Shown in pieces: positions 33,594-41,518 of a DNA stretch of 64,000 nucleotides. The stretch spans positions 20,562-84,561 of the forward strand of contig BDDC01000222.1 in the NCBI GenBank assembly GCA_001662425.1, written 5' to 3'. Every line of letters starts with the position of its first letter. Position 1 is the first letter of the stretch. This DNA comes from Chlamydomonas sphaeroides. Lineage: Eukaryota > Chlorophyta > Chlorophyceae > Chlamydomonadales > Chlamydomonadaceae. Under the pieces are notes generated by a model that saw nothing but the letters and a program-made list of their open reading frames with translations, ran no database searches and was not told where the DNA came from. Made by a program: the position numbers and the translations under genes.

Positions 33594-34484
33594 ATGTTCA
33601 GGTCACTGTGGGACACTTGTAAGAGGTTCTTTGTCAAAAGAGTCAGAAGAGGAGCACTGCAACGGCAGGATGCGAAGCCGCAGGAGGAAATTGACGCGAC
33701 GACGAAGGTCATGGCGCTCATCAACAGCGCCCTGGTTGAGTTCACTGGATGCATGATGTTCCATTTTGTGGGCTCTGTAGCACCTACAGCCTGGGCAAAC
33801 GGGATCATGCTTATGGTCCTAGTCTACTACACTGCCAAAGTCTCTGGCGCACACTTGAACCCCGCCGTGTCTCTGACGTTCACTCTTCTCGGGCATATCA
33901 ACCCTCTCGAAATGATGATCTATTGGGGCGCGCAGGTCAGTGGGTGTGCTGCAGGCGCGCTCTGGCTTGCGGCGCTGGTCCCCGGCTTGCATGTGCGCGA
34001 GCGCCCATCCGGACCATACTTCAATTTGTCGGGCTGCTTCACACCCGTCGACACCCTGTCGCGCATCCAGGTGTACGCCTGGGAAGCCGTGTGCACCACG
34101 TGCTTCATCGTGCCCATCTTTTCGGTGGTGTGGTACACCCAACACAAAATGGGTTACGGCAACACGGGGCCCCTCATTGTGGGTCTCTCTCTCCTCGCAA
34201 ACGCTCTCGCGTGCGGCAAATTCACAGGCGCGTCCCTGAACCCCGCGCGAACACTCGGGTCCCCCATCGTCTTTGACTGCCCCTACAAACAAAATGCGTA
34301 CGTGTACGTCCTTGGCGAACTTACAGGCGGCTTTGCTGCTACATTGGCAATCATACCTTGGTACGGCGTTGCGCGTACGGCCTGGTACAGCAATCATGGC
34401 TGGGTCCGAAGCGTCGCGAGAAATAATCTCCGCAACGTCATCATTGAAACTGCGACCATACGTGACAGGCCTACGCAAGTGTGA
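33594..34484 (+). CDS. Aquaporin / MIP-family channel
   Basis: 296 aa from the ATG at 33594. Six membrane helices with both NPA half-helices intact: SGAHLNPAVSLT and TGASLNPARTLG. An N-terminal basic cytosolic stretch of about 38 residues precedes helix 1. The residue after the second NPA is Arg (NPAR), the conserved selectivity-filter arginine. Water versus glycerol selectivity cannot be settled by eye. Aquaporins are known in a few chloroviruses. Confidence 0.95.
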   Translation: MFRSLWDTCKRFFVKRVRRGALQRQDAKPQEEIDATTKVMALINSALVEFTGCMMFHFVGSVAPTAWANGIMLMVLVYYTAKVSGAHLNPAVSLTFTLLGHINPLEMMIYWGAQVSGCAAGALWLAALVPGLHVRERPSGPYFNLSGCFTPVDTLSRIQVYAWEAVCTTCFIVPIFSVVWYTQHKMGYGNTGPLIVGLSLLANALACGKFTGASLNPARTLGSPIVFDCPYKQNAYVYVLGELTGGFAATLAIIPWYGVARTAWYSNHGWVRSVARNNLRNVIIETATIRDRPTQV

Positions 34485-34543
34485 TATAAATCTAGATCTG
34501 AGCGGCCCGCCTACCCGAGCATTGGGAGTTCCCATTGGGAGAC

Positions 34544-35260
34544 ATGCTCCTCACCCTGCCGCTCGAAGTGTTGTCAACGATCTTTAGCCATGCAGGTGCA
34601 CGAGCTGCTGCAACGACAGCCTGCACATGCACGGCCCTCTCCCAGTGTTACTCGGACCTCTTCCTGGGTCGCCCAGATCTCGTCGCACACGCTCTGATGC
34701 GAGACGCGGCGGTGGACGGCGGTGGCGCGCGCAAGATCATCGATGAGTGGTGGCTGACCGACAAGCCACACCGGATGCTCATAGACGCATACAGCAGAGA
34801 CCACGAGTGGCCGCATCCGCTATCTCCCAATTCCAGGGTGTTCTGGACGACAATCGTCTCGGAAGAGGCCAACGGCCCCCAACCCTGGGACTCGCGTGGG
34901 TTTGCGCATGCGGCGGGCTTGGGAGTCACATGGCTCGTGGACGCCTTCTTGGCTCGCGGAGTTCACATCAACAGCGCAGACGGGCGCGCGCTGTATCTGG
35001 CCTGCAAGTATGGGCACACCGCAATTGTAGAGAGGCTCTTGGCGGTCCCTGGAATCAACGTCAACGCTGCACACGGCCGCGCCCTGCGCACCGCCTGCTT
35101 CAACGAGAACAACGAGATCATCGATGTGCTCCTGTCGACCGCGTCCATCAACGTCAACCTGGTACTCGTGGACGTATGTGAGCACGTCAGAAGACCCTCC
35201 ATCCTGCGACGCCTGCTTCGCATCAAGGGCGCCGACGTGAACACGCGCGCTGGTAGGTAA
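34544..35260 (+). CDS. F-box/ankyrin protein, probably truncated
   Basis: 238 aa from the ATG at 34544. N-terminal F-box (LLTLPLEVLSTIFSHAG...CTALSQCY), then ankyrin units with GHTAIVERLLAVPGINVNAA and a stop right after GADVNTRAG, i.e. at the point where the next ankyrin unit should begin. The following ankyrin-only gene (35757) begins in exactly that phase (AGAPLIVACAQ), which suggests that this gene was cut by an insertion. Ankyrin/F-box proteins target host proteins to SCF ligases. A TATAAAT stretch overlaps the preceding aquaporin stop. Confidence 0.75.
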   Translation: MLLTLPLEVLSTIFSHAGARAAATTACTCTALSQCYSDLFLGRPDLVAHALMRDAAVDGGGARKIIDEWWLTDKPHRMLIDAYSRDHEWPHPLSPNSRVFWTTIVSEEANGPQPWDSRGFAHAAGLGVTWLVDAFLARGVHINSADGRALYLACKYGHTAIVERLLAVPGINVNAAHGRALRTACFNENNEIIDVLLSTASINVNLVLVDVCEHVRRPSILRRLLRIKGADVNTRAGR

Positions 35261-35338
35261 TGCTCACGTAGTCTAGCATAGTCTAGCATAGAGGTAACTC
35301 GTGATGCTCATCTAGCATCACTACTTTTTACCCTCGTA

Positions 35339-35418
35339 CCTAGAATGAAAGTACCCTAGAATGAAAGTACCCTAGAATGAAAGTACCCTAGAATGCAAGT
35401 ACCCTAGAATGAAACTAA
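35339..35418. repeat. 16-bp tandem repeat, five copies
   Basis: Unit CCTAGAATGAAAGTAC repeated at 35339, 35355, 35371, 35387 and 35403; the last two copies carry substitutions. Each unit contains an ATG; the one in the last copy (35409) opens the next small gene. A TCTAGCATAG-type doublet lies just upstream (35270-35290). Confidence 0.9.
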
Positions 35419-35732
35419 AAGAGTTGACAATCAAAGCAACTTTTGAAGATATCTTGTACGAATCAAACAAGAAAAGAGGTGATGTCAAATATGTATCCTA
35501 TTGTGTCGGGGATTCATTGCAAACGAGACGGGAAGTTTACTGCTCCTATGATGAATTTGTAGACAAGATGGGCGACCAACATTTGTCTAGTCTGAAATGG
35601 CCATGGGATATCCGGGTCGTTGCAGAACATTGGTGGTTGTCTTTTGGTTTGCGTGGTGATTGGTATATACACTCCTTTCCCACTCAACCGAAACAACACA
35701 TGGCTCCTGAAGTCAGGCACTTACTGCTATGA
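35409..35732 (+). CDS. Small AT-richer ORF, 107 aa, with WWL motif
   Basis: Starts within the last 16-bp repeat unit. Visibly lower GC than its neighbours. The segment IRVVAEHWWLSFGLRGDWYIHSFP resembles a short viral family whose hallmark is a WWL...YDGSEWW stretch, seen in several large algal and amoebal viruses; the second half of the motif is degenerate. It sits between the two halves of an F-box/ankyrin locus, flanked by tandem repeats on both sides, so it may have come in by insertion. Confidence 0.5.
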   Translation: MKLKELTIKATFEDILYESNKKRGDVKYVSYCVGDSLQTRREVYCSYDEFVDKMGDQHLSSLKWPWDIRVVAEHWWLSFGLRGDWYIHSFPTQPKQHMAPEVRHLLL

Positions 35733-35756
35733 CTGCTATGACCCGTGCTGACTGCT

Positions 35757-36320
35757 ATGACCCTGTGCACAAACGACGCAGGCGCCCCCCTGATCGTGGC
35801 GTGCGCCCAGGCGGCATGTAGCATGGTGCGCGTGCTACTCAAGACACCGGGCATCGACGTCAACGTGGCCGATGGCGAACCCCTCATCACAGCGTGCAGC
35901 TCTGGTTGCACGCGCATTGTGCGGGCCCTCCTTGTACACCCAGACATCGACGTAAACGTCCGCGTCGGTACGGCGCTGGCTCGCGCGTGCCGCAACGGGT
36001 ACGTCGACATCGTCCGAGAATTACTGCGGCGGCAAGACTTGAACGTCAACGCACGGCGCTGTGAAGCGCTTACGGTTGCAAGCGACAACGGCCACCTCGA
36101 GATCGTGGAGCTCCTTCTTGGAGCCGAGAACATGTGCACCCTGCACAATGACGGCATCGCACTCGCCTGCGCGTGTGAACAGGGGCACGTCGCTATTGTG
36201 AAGCGCCTCCTGGCTGCGCCTGGTATTGATGTCGCGGCAAGGAAGTGCCTGGCGATGAGGATGGCGGTGATTCACGACCGTTGGGACATCGCTGAACTCC
36301 TCGAACAAGTATTCCAGTGA
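35757..36320 (+). CDS. Ankyrin-repeat protein, likely 3' half of a split gene
   Basis: 187 aa from the ATG at 35757 (a GTG at 35745 is also in frame). Five to six ankyrin units of about 31 residues with recurring IDVNVxDG and xxALxxACxxG patterns. There is no N-terminal cap; the protein starts in mid-repeat, matching the point where the gene ending at 35260 stops. It could be expressed alone or be a remnant. CTGCTATGAC direct repeats lie around its start (35727-35760). Confidence 0.6.
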   Translation: MTLCTNDAGAPLIVACAQAACSMVRVLLKTPGIDVNVADGEPLITACSSGCTRIVRALLVHPDIDVNVRVGTALARACRNGYVDIVRELLRRQDLNVNARRCEALTVASDNGHLEIVELLLGAENMCTLHNDGIALACACEQGHVAIVKRLLAAPGIDVAARKCLAMRMAVIHDRWDIAELLEQVFQ

Positions 36321-36654
36321 CATGTAAAAAGTTGAAACCCGATAATCAACCAACCCTCCACAAATGATGCGCAAATCATACGCAAAATAACCAACGAGAA
36401 AAGGTCTTCTCTTCTCAATGTATTCACAAGTTAGAAGATCAGCGACATGAACACCATTAGTCCAAAAGTCAAAGGACGTCTGACATGGTGCTTCCTGCTG
36501 ACCTGAGCAACCTCCACCTAGAAAGATCACGGAGGTTGCCAGATGTGTTCCAGCTCCCCACACTCAAAATATAGTAGGGGACGGAACCGGTGCCGCGGCG
36601 CCGCAGCAGAGCTGAAGATCCTTTTTTTACGTCGATACAGTACAGAGGAAACAA
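36321..36654. other. Intergenic region, 334 bp
   Basis: No convincing gene. AT-rich at the left (AAAAAGTTGAAACCCGATAA) and with a run of seven T about 30 bases before the next start. Minus-strand open frames here continue antisense into the ankyrin or ADP-ribosyltransferase genes and are taken as chance. Confidence 0.5.
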
Positions 36655-38409
36655 ATGTCGTCGCCAGAAGAGATTGCGCGTGCCACGGCAGCGGTGGAGC
36701 GCAGCGTTTACCAATGGGTGCGCAGGATCCTCTTTCAGGGAATTGTAGAAAAGATGCCAATGAGTGTCGAGTTTGCACTGGGGGGTATGCTGACTCTGGA
36801 CTACTACCTGGATGCAGGTGCTCTTACGAAGTTTCATGAGCGCGGCTTGTTTATTCCAGCGGTCCTGCACATCCCGTCAACCGAACAGGACAAACACATA
36901 CGGGGGTACATGACGGCGATTGCTACGACCATGAACAAGCTTTCCTACATCGATGACACGACCAATCGACATTCGGCGCTCTACATGACGGTGCATGTGC
37001 TGAAGCAGTGCGGCATCCCCATCGACCTGACGAGGCTCGCAGCATGGCCCATGTTTCGTGCGTCTTTCGTCAAAGGTGGCATTGGCCACGCGATCATGCT
37101 AAATATTCGGTATCTTGATCCTGAGGGTGTATCGGGTATTGGCGACGTCGCTGTGTTGCGTTGCGTTGCTCTCAGTGACAAGGATCATTGCATGATCTAC
37201 AAACGGGGCTCTCCCGGCGTCATCATGCACCCCGTGTATGAGGGGGGAAAGAGGAGGCCGATGATGCCATATGGGCACCTCTTGATCGATAAGGTCCGGA
37301 ACAGCCGCCCTGCGCGCATGTATCTATTTAAAGCTCTCTTGAAAGGCCAAGTCTTCCTGCACGACGTGTTCGTATCAAGCAACATGTGGTCGCCGGATAA
37401 GCGTCAACTCGATGAACGCGAGACAGCTCCCTACCACTTTGCATTCAAGACGGCAAGAGCTGTTCTGAGGAAGGATCCTGCGCTTGCCGAGAGTCTCGCG
37501 CAACGAGTTGGGGCCCAGGCTGTTAAACGCAGCCTGGCATACCGGCTAGACCACGATGTGCACGAGGTCACTGCGATGGCACGTGCGGCTGTGGTCAAGG
37601 GCAACAGTGCAGTGATGAGTTACATTCACAAGCTCATCAACCCCAAGGTCATCGGGGCGCCAGGGCGGTTCGCTGACGAGCGCGGGTACTTTGACGCAAA
37701 TGCCTCGGATGACATGAAAAAACTAATATGGCTCTATACGGCCGAGTCGTCCCGGTTCAATGTCGCACTTCTCGTTTCTGGGATCTTTCCTGAGCTTGAA
37801 GAGGAGTTGATGTCGCAATCGTTTGTACACTCAGCTCCGCACATTCGGTTCACAGGGACGTTTGCCGACTACAAACGCGCATTGATGAGCGGCTTCACTA
37901 AACTCATCCACATGAAGCGCGTCCGTCCGCATTACAAAGACATGTATGTGTATCGCGCAGTAGACCTATTTGAACTGGGCGGTAATCACGCGAAGTACGT
38001 GACTGTGTACAACGCAGACCTACCGTTCCGTATTGAAAACTCAACCATGTGCAGCACGAGCATCCTGTATGAAAAGTCTGTCGGATTCTTGAAGTACGCG
38101 ACATCGTGTTGCATGCTGCAGATTCGCGTGCCTGCGGCGTACATTGGCTTCCTGGTGGTCGAGACAGTCTCCAAGTACAAGCATGAGCGTGAAGCCCTGT
38201 TTCCAATTGGTTCAGTGTTCACCGTCCACAAACGTAATTACGTGCGGACCGATCAGAATGGCCAACAAATCCTCCTCCTATCCGCAGAAGTAGACTGGCC
38301 CAAGCATGCGCAGAAGGTCGGGGGTGCAGGTGCTAGTATGACGACGTTCATCGATGTCTCTGCAGCCACCAATACATGCTCATGCGCCTCATCTCGTCCT
38401 AAAACCTAA
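36655..38409 (+). CDS. Putative R-S-E type ADP-ribosyltransferase
   Basis: 584 aa. The N-terminal 420 residues are unassigned. The C-terminal region shows the three-part signature of arginine-type mono-ADP-ribosyltransferases: Arg434 in MYVYRA, Ser-Thr-Ser 467-469 in MCSTS, and Glu511-x-Glu513 in EREALFPIGSVFTV, the last strikingly like the ExE-LxPxGxxFxV end of known enzymes. Such proteins transfer ADP-ribose from NAD to host or viral proteins. No signal peptide, so it acts in the infected cell or is carried in the virion. Fold and catalysis are inferred from these motifs only. Confidence 0.7.
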   Translation: MSSPEEIARATAAVERSVYQWVRRILFQGIVEKMPMSVEFALGGMLTLDYYLDAGALTKFHERGLFIPAVLHIPSTEQDKHIRGYMTAIATTMNKLSYIDDTTNRHSALYMTVHVLKQCGIPIDLTRLAAWPMFRASFVKGGIGHAIMLNIRYLDPEGVSGIGDVAVLRCVALSDKDHCMIYKRGSPGVIMHPVYEGGKRRPMMPYGHLLIDKVRNSRPARMYLFKALLKGQVFLHDVFVSSNMWSPDKRQLDERETAPYHFAFKTARAVLRKDPALAESLAQRVGAQAVKRSLAYRLDHDVHEVTAMARAAVVKGNSAVMSYIHKLINPKVIGAPGRFADERGYFDANASDDMKKLIWLYTAESSRFNVALLVSGIFPELEEELMSQSFVHSAPHIRFTGTFADYKRALMSGFTKLIHMKRVRPHYKDMYVYRAVDLFELGGNHAKYVTVYNADLPFRIENSTMCSTSILYEKSVGFLKYATSCCMLQIRVPAAYIGFLVVETVSKYKHEREALFPIGSVFTVHKRNYVRTDQNGQQILLLSAEVDWPKHAQKVGGAGASMTTFIDVSAATNTCSCASSRPKT

Positions 38410-38449
38410 AAACCTAAATCGCTTAAGAACTCCTCGATTCATGTACGCT

Positions 38450-38926
38450 CTAGTCCGTCGGGAACCGCACAACCTTGACCGTCTCGTCCTCGTACAGGTA
38501 CAGCAGCGCAGAGCACGTCTCGTACGTCTGCAGGATCTTTTCCAGCTGCGACTCGTCGGCAGTGAAGGAGTCAAGCCCGACGTTCCAGAAGATGGTGCCG
38601 TCGAGCTCAGGCAGCAACGTGACGTTGCCGACGATCTTCTCAAACGACCAGTCGCACAGGTCCTCGTATTCCTCCCATTCGATCTCGTCCATAAAGCCGC
38701 ACGTCACAAGGCCGCCGCCAGTTGTCTTGACCTTCTGCACCTCCTCCTCGTCGAGGAGCGGCTCCGTGTCTTCCGGAGGGTTCAGGATCTTGTTGGTCAG
38801 GTCTGCAATGGTCTCGTCCTTACAGGCCAGCATTGCCCGCATGTTCATAAACACGCGGACGATGCACATCTTGCCATCTTCGAACATCTGGATGCCGATC
38901 ACGACCATAGGGGCCAGCGGTGCCAT
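38450..38926 (-). CDS. Hypothetical acidic protein, 158 aa
   Basis: Soluble, strongly acidic C-terminal two thirds (PEDTEPLLDEEEVQKVK, EIEWEEYEDLCDW), starting MAPLAPMVVIGIQMFEDGKM. No known family. A CTTTTAAGACAC stretch lies before its start, like the one before the F-box gene at 1845. A plus-strand frame over the same DNA (38354-38941) is Val/Leu/His-rich and looks like the antisense shadow. Confidence 0.65.
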   Translation of the reverse strand: MAPLAPMVVIGIQMFEDGKMCIVRVFMNMRAMLACKDETIADLTNKILNPPEDTEPLLDEEEVQKVKTTGGGLVTCGFMDEIEWEEYEDLCDWSFEKIVGNVTLLPELDGTIFWNVGLDSFTADESQLEKILQTYETCSALLYLYEDETVKVVRFPTD

Positions 38927-39096
38927 TCTCTCAGTGATTGATTTTCAAGTGTCTTAAAAGCTTGAGATTCAAAGCTTTCATTTTTCTTATGGCCGGCGTA
39001 GACTCAGTGTCGTACTGAATGTCGTACACGCCGACCTTGAATTCTGTTGGCCTCTCCGCTCACCGTATGTAATGTTTTTAACAAGTTTCGCCGAAG

Positions 39097-40044
39097 ATGA
39101 AGGCGTGTACGCAGTGCTTCGTAAGCAAGCCACTAGATGACTTTGAGGTCACGACCAAGGACGGCAAGTGCCGGAGGGCCGTTTGCAAGCCCTGCTACGC
39201 AACGCTCAAACGCCAGCGGGCCAAGGAAGGCTCCGAGAAGGTCGATCGCAGCACGGTCCCGAAGCCCGCTGCGTGCGCCGAGTGCGGCCGGGGTTCGCAC
39301 GAAGTGGATTTCACATGGCGCTCCGACATCAAGCAGGGCGGATGGAAGTCCGTCTGCGTCCCGTGCATGACTGCAAAGGGTGCGCACAAGGCCTACCGCG
39401 CGCGCAAGCTCGCCGAGGACCCGGACGGATTTCGCGCACGCTACGCGGCCATCCACCTCGTGTGGACACAGCGGAACCCAGACAAGGTCAAGGAGCAAGC
39501 TCTGAAGTCATCGACCGAGCCGGACCGCAAGATCAAGAAAATCAAAACCAGCGCCGCCGCCCGGGACATTCTCTTCCAGGTGGATGACAGGTGGATGACA
39601 CTGTCGAGATGGCCGCCAAGCTCGGCGACGCGTGCCACTTCTGCGCATTCCAACCGACGCCCGGAGAGCTGCTCAACGCTCGGGTACACGGATGCCAACA
39701 CGGTACCCTGCTGCACGACCTGCAATGCCATGAAGGGTGCTTTCTCTATTGATGAGTTCATCTACCGTGTACGCAAGGTCGCTGTGCACGACTCCGTGGC
39801 CATGAAAGGTGGCTGTGACACCGAGCGGCGCCGTCTGCCACCCTTCTCGGGCAACGCTGAGAGGCGCGTGGCTGAAAAGGTTGACAAGACGGACCAACTG
39901 CCCGAGGAACTGCGCCTGAATCTCGTCAGCGGCGCCTGCTACCTGTGCGACAGCACGCCGGCCATTGGCATTGACCGCATGGACTCCAAGCGGGGGGCTT
40001 CCATGTACCATGCAGCTAATAAACGCACCCACATAAAGATCTAG
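39097..40044 (+). pseudogene. Decayed HNH-endonuclease paralogue
   Basis: Closely similar to the intact gene at 40070: the same CTQCFVSKPLDDFEVTTKDGK N-terminal zinc module and CxxCG second module. An 11-base tandem duplication (AGGTGGATGAC twice, around 39584-39605) shifts the frame; the shifted frame still spells ACHFCAFQPTPGELLN, matching ACYYCDFMPAMNEPLN of the intact copy. About 23 bases are then missing where the intact copy encodes GLDRIDAS, which restores the frame (net -12). The C-terminus diverges after IGIDRMDSKRG and stops, so NUMOD1 and the last zinc module are absent. The frame is open but the catalytic core is scrambled. Confidence 0.8.
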
Positions 40045-40069
40045 ATGACTACATTTAGTCCGTGTACTG

Positions 40070-41440
40070 ATGTCTGCAGCAGAGGCTCGCTCGCGTAAAT
40101 GCACGCGCTGTGCGGAGTTGAAAGAGTTGGACGCGTTTGAGATCACGACGAAAGATGGCAAGTGCCGCCGCGCGGTGTGCAAGCCGTGCTACAGCAAGCA
40201 GAAGCAGGAGCGCGCTCGTGAGGCAGCTGTAAATCACTCGCCAGAGACAACACCGAAACCCACCGCGTGCAGCAAATGCGGCAAAGGGCATCCGGATGTG
40301 GACTTCAAATGGCGGACAGACGTGAAGAAAGGCGGGTGGCGCTCCGAATGCAACACATGCATGAACACGAAAGGGTACAGCAAGGCCTATCGGGCCCGAG
40401 AGGTGGAAAAGGACGCGGACGCTTACCGTGCCAGAAACGCAGCGAGCCACCTTGCGTGGGCGCGGAAGAATGCTGACAAGGTCAGAGAACAAAAAATCAT
40501 GGGTCAGACAGTTGCTGATCGCAAACTGAAAGCGATCAAGACCAGTGCGACCGCACGAAACATCTCATTCCAAGACGATGACACGATGCTCATGATGCCA
40601 AAGCTCAACATGGCTTGCTACTACTGTGATTTTATGCCGGCGATGAACGAGCCACTCAATGGTCTCGACCGCATCGACGCGTCGCTCGGGTACAACGATT
40701 CCAACACGGTGCCCTGCTGCACAACATGCAACTCAATGAAGGGGTCAGTCTCCGTTGACGAGTTCATCTCCAACGTGCGCCAAATCATTGCGCACAAGCA
40801 AGCATCTCATGGACTTGACATCGTCGATATGAAAGATGGTCAAGCCAACGCCAAACGCCACCGGTTGCAGCCCTTCTCTGGCAATGCCGAGAGACGCGAT
40901 GCCGAGAAGGTCGACAAGACGGACTACCTGTCCCAGGGCATGCGTCTGGATCTTCTCTGCGGATCGTGCTACCTGTGCGGGCGTACGCCAGCCCTCGGTG
41001 TCGACCGAGTGGACTCTAAAAAGGGCTACATCCTAGACAACGTGCGCTCGTGCTGCACTGACTGCAACTACATGAAAAAAGATCTTTCACTGGATGACTT
41101 CTTGGACCACGTACGCTACATCCACATCCATTCGCTCATGTGGGTCATTGGCAACGTCATGGACCTACCGCTGAAGATGCTCATGGGCGTCGTCCGGGAA
41201 CCAGTGGCTGCCGTGGACCCCGTGACACGTAAACAACTTATCGTCTTCCCAAGCGCTTCCATTGCAGCGAGCACCTTGAATACGAATAGTAAATCCATCA
41301 GTTCTGCAATCCTCACGAGCACGGTCGTTGGCGGTTGCATCTGGAAAAAAGTCAATGCTGCGGATTATCGCAAGAGCATGCGGCTCATGACCAGCCTACA
41401 TGCGAAGCAAGTCATATTGAACATGATACAAACATTTTAA
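40070..41440 (+). CDS. HNH-like homing endonuclease with NUMOD1-like tail
   Basis: 456 aa. Cys-rich modules in order: CTRCAELKELDAF...CKPCY; CSKCGKGHPDVDFKWR...CNTCM; the HNH-like core ACYYCDF...GLDRIDASLGYNDSNTVPCCTTCNSMK; a second, similar GSCYLCGR...GVDRVDSKKGYILDNVRSCCTDCNYMKK; and a C-terminal NUMOD1-like segment (SASIAASTLNTNSKSISSAIL...GGCIWKK). The first two modules resemble those in other viral HNH/GIY-associated proteins. Likely a free-standing selfish endonuclease. A CATAAAG element (40031) lies 39 bases before the start, inside the remnant paralogue. Confidence 0.85.
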   Translation: MSAAEARSRKCTRCAELKELDAFEITTKDGKCRRAVCKPCYSKQKQERAREAAVNHSPETTPKPTACSKCGKGHPDVDFKWRTDVKKGGWRSECNTCMNTKGYSKAYRAREVEKDADAYRARNAASHLAWARKNADKVREQKIMGQTVADRKLKAIKTSATARNISFQDDDTMLMMPKLNMACYYCDFMPAMNEPLNGLDRIDASLGYNDSNTVPCCTTCNSMKGSVSVDEFISNVRQIIAHKQASHGLDIVDMKDGQANAKRHRLQPFSGNAERRDAEKVDKTDYLSQGMRLDLLCGSCYLCGRTPALGVDRVDSKKGYILDNVRSCCTDCNYMKKDLSLDDFLDHVRYIHIHSLMWVIGNVMDLPLKMLMGVVREPVAAVDPVTRKQLIVFPSASIAASTLNTNSKSISSAILTSTVVGGCIWKKVNAADYRKSMRLMTSLHAKQVILNMIQTF

Positions 41441-41443
41441 AAA

Positions 41444-41512
41444 TAAGCGAGACCACCTTATCATCACTTTGAATGATTTGATACACACGCTATGAAAGTA
41501 AGCGAGACCACC
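41444..41512. repeat. 14-bp direct repeat behind the capsid gene
   Basis: TAAGCGAGACCACC at 41444-41457 and 41499-41512. On the minus strand it reads as codons for Gly-Gly-Leu-Ala-Tyr, the same pentapeptide that ends the capsid protein, with different codons; the nearer copy is in the capsid frame just after its stop. Confidence 0.6.
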
Positions 41513-41518
41513 CAGCGA

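Noticed and set aside
36021..36563. 180-codon minus-strand frame over ankyrin gene and spacer
   Set aside because: More than half is antisense to well-formed ankyrin repeats.
38354..38941. 195-codon plus-strand frame opposite the acidic protein
   Set aside because: Low-information composition and no leader motif; the minus-strand frame has a plausible start and promoter-like element.
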